Shown: piece by piece, positions 5,199-5,355 of the stretch | Position numbering within the stretch: the first letter of the stretch is position 1 | How the letters are laid out: every line of letters starts with the position of its first letter | Source: Actinomycetota bacterium | Lineage (GTDB): Bacteria; Actinomycetota; Acidimicrobiia; Acidimicrobiales; Ilumatobacteraceae | Length of the DNA: 5,355 nt | Assembly: GCA_009927375.1 (NCBI GenBank) | Contig: RFNE01000221.1 | Coordinates: 1 to 5,355, forward strand | Direction: 5' to 3' | Program-made: the position numbers and the translations under genes | Notes under the pieces: generated by a model | The model's input: the letters and a program-made list of their open reading frames with translations, nothing else | Database searches by the model: none | Told to the model about the DNA's origin: nothing

Positions 5199-5355
5199 AG
5201 ATCTCGTCCACTAACGCTCTAACCCGCTCTGGGTCGGGTGTGTCACTGTTCGTGCAACGCGCCAGCGTTTTCGCAAGCAGCGAATTGAGTGGGTCAAACT
5301 GCATGACGATGGGAGAGAAGGTTCGGTGAACATCGAGCCACTCATCATCGGTGCA
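5191..5355 (-). CDS. C-terminal end of an unidentified protein (partial, first gene of the visible operon)
   Basis: From the right edge the minus strand is open in one frame for 54 codons and ends with TAG at 5193-5191. The protein ends in ...PERVRALVDEIYG; the visible tail contains FSPIVMQFDPLNSLLAKTLA and looks like a soluble helical C-terminus. I do not recognise the family. Reasons to call it coding: the frame is open to the window edge, the composition is protein-like, and the stop overlaps the oxidoreductase ATG by 8 nt (ATGGATAG), a typical operon junction. Given the neighbours it could be another nonulosonic acid or surface-sugar gene, but that is inference from context only. Confidence 0.6.
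   Translation of the reverse strand, partial: CTDDEWLDVHRTFSPIVMQFDPLNSLLAKTLARCTNSDTPDPERVRALVDEIYG

Overview
The window looks like a piece of a bacterial chromosome of moderate GC content (about half by eye), probably from an actinobacterium. The main reason is the long plus-strand gene of the UPF0182 (COG1615) membrane-protein family, whose Ser/Thr-rich linker and helical C-terminal tail resemble actinobacterial members as I recall them. UPF0182 also occurs in cyanobacteria and some Firmicutes, so the assignment is tentative. An uncultured aquatic Acidimicrobiia-like lineage would fit, but nothing here proves it.

Layout. Positions 2-2666 (+) hold about 888 residues of one UPF0182 protein. 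Its N-terminal end lies outside the window and the frame is broken twice, near 1482 and 1604. Positions 2667-5355 (-) hold a tightly packed operon read right to left: the last 54 codons of an unidentified gene (5355-5191), a Gfo/Idh/MocA oxidoreductase with two frame breaks (5198-4196), an intact CMP-sugar cytidylyltransferase of the NeuA/PtmB type (4189-3473), and an intact SDR dehydrogenase of the PtmA type (3476-2667). The two transcription units meet tail to tail with no base between their stop codons. No RNA gene, mobile element, repeat array or CRISPR is visible, and no stretch over 300 bases lacks a gene.

How the genes work together. A PtmA-like SDR, a PtmB-like cytidylyltransferase and a Gfo/Idh/MocA oxidoreductase in one operon is the combination known from legionaminic/nonulosonic acid loci, for example the Campylobacter flagellin-modification (ptm) genes. 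The operon therefore probably makes and CMP-activates a sialic-acid-like sugar for surface glycoconjugates. The synthase, epimerase and transferase genes would lie to the right, outside the window. Junctions of 8-nt overlap, 6-nt gap and 4-nt overlap point to translational coupling.

The most unusual property is the four frame breaks. All are equivalent to one missing base, all lie in otherwise well-conserved coding sequence, and they sit in the two outer genes while the two inner genes are intact. Uncorrected sequencing or assembly deletions are the simplest explanation; real gene decay is the alternative. I found no convincing novel system.
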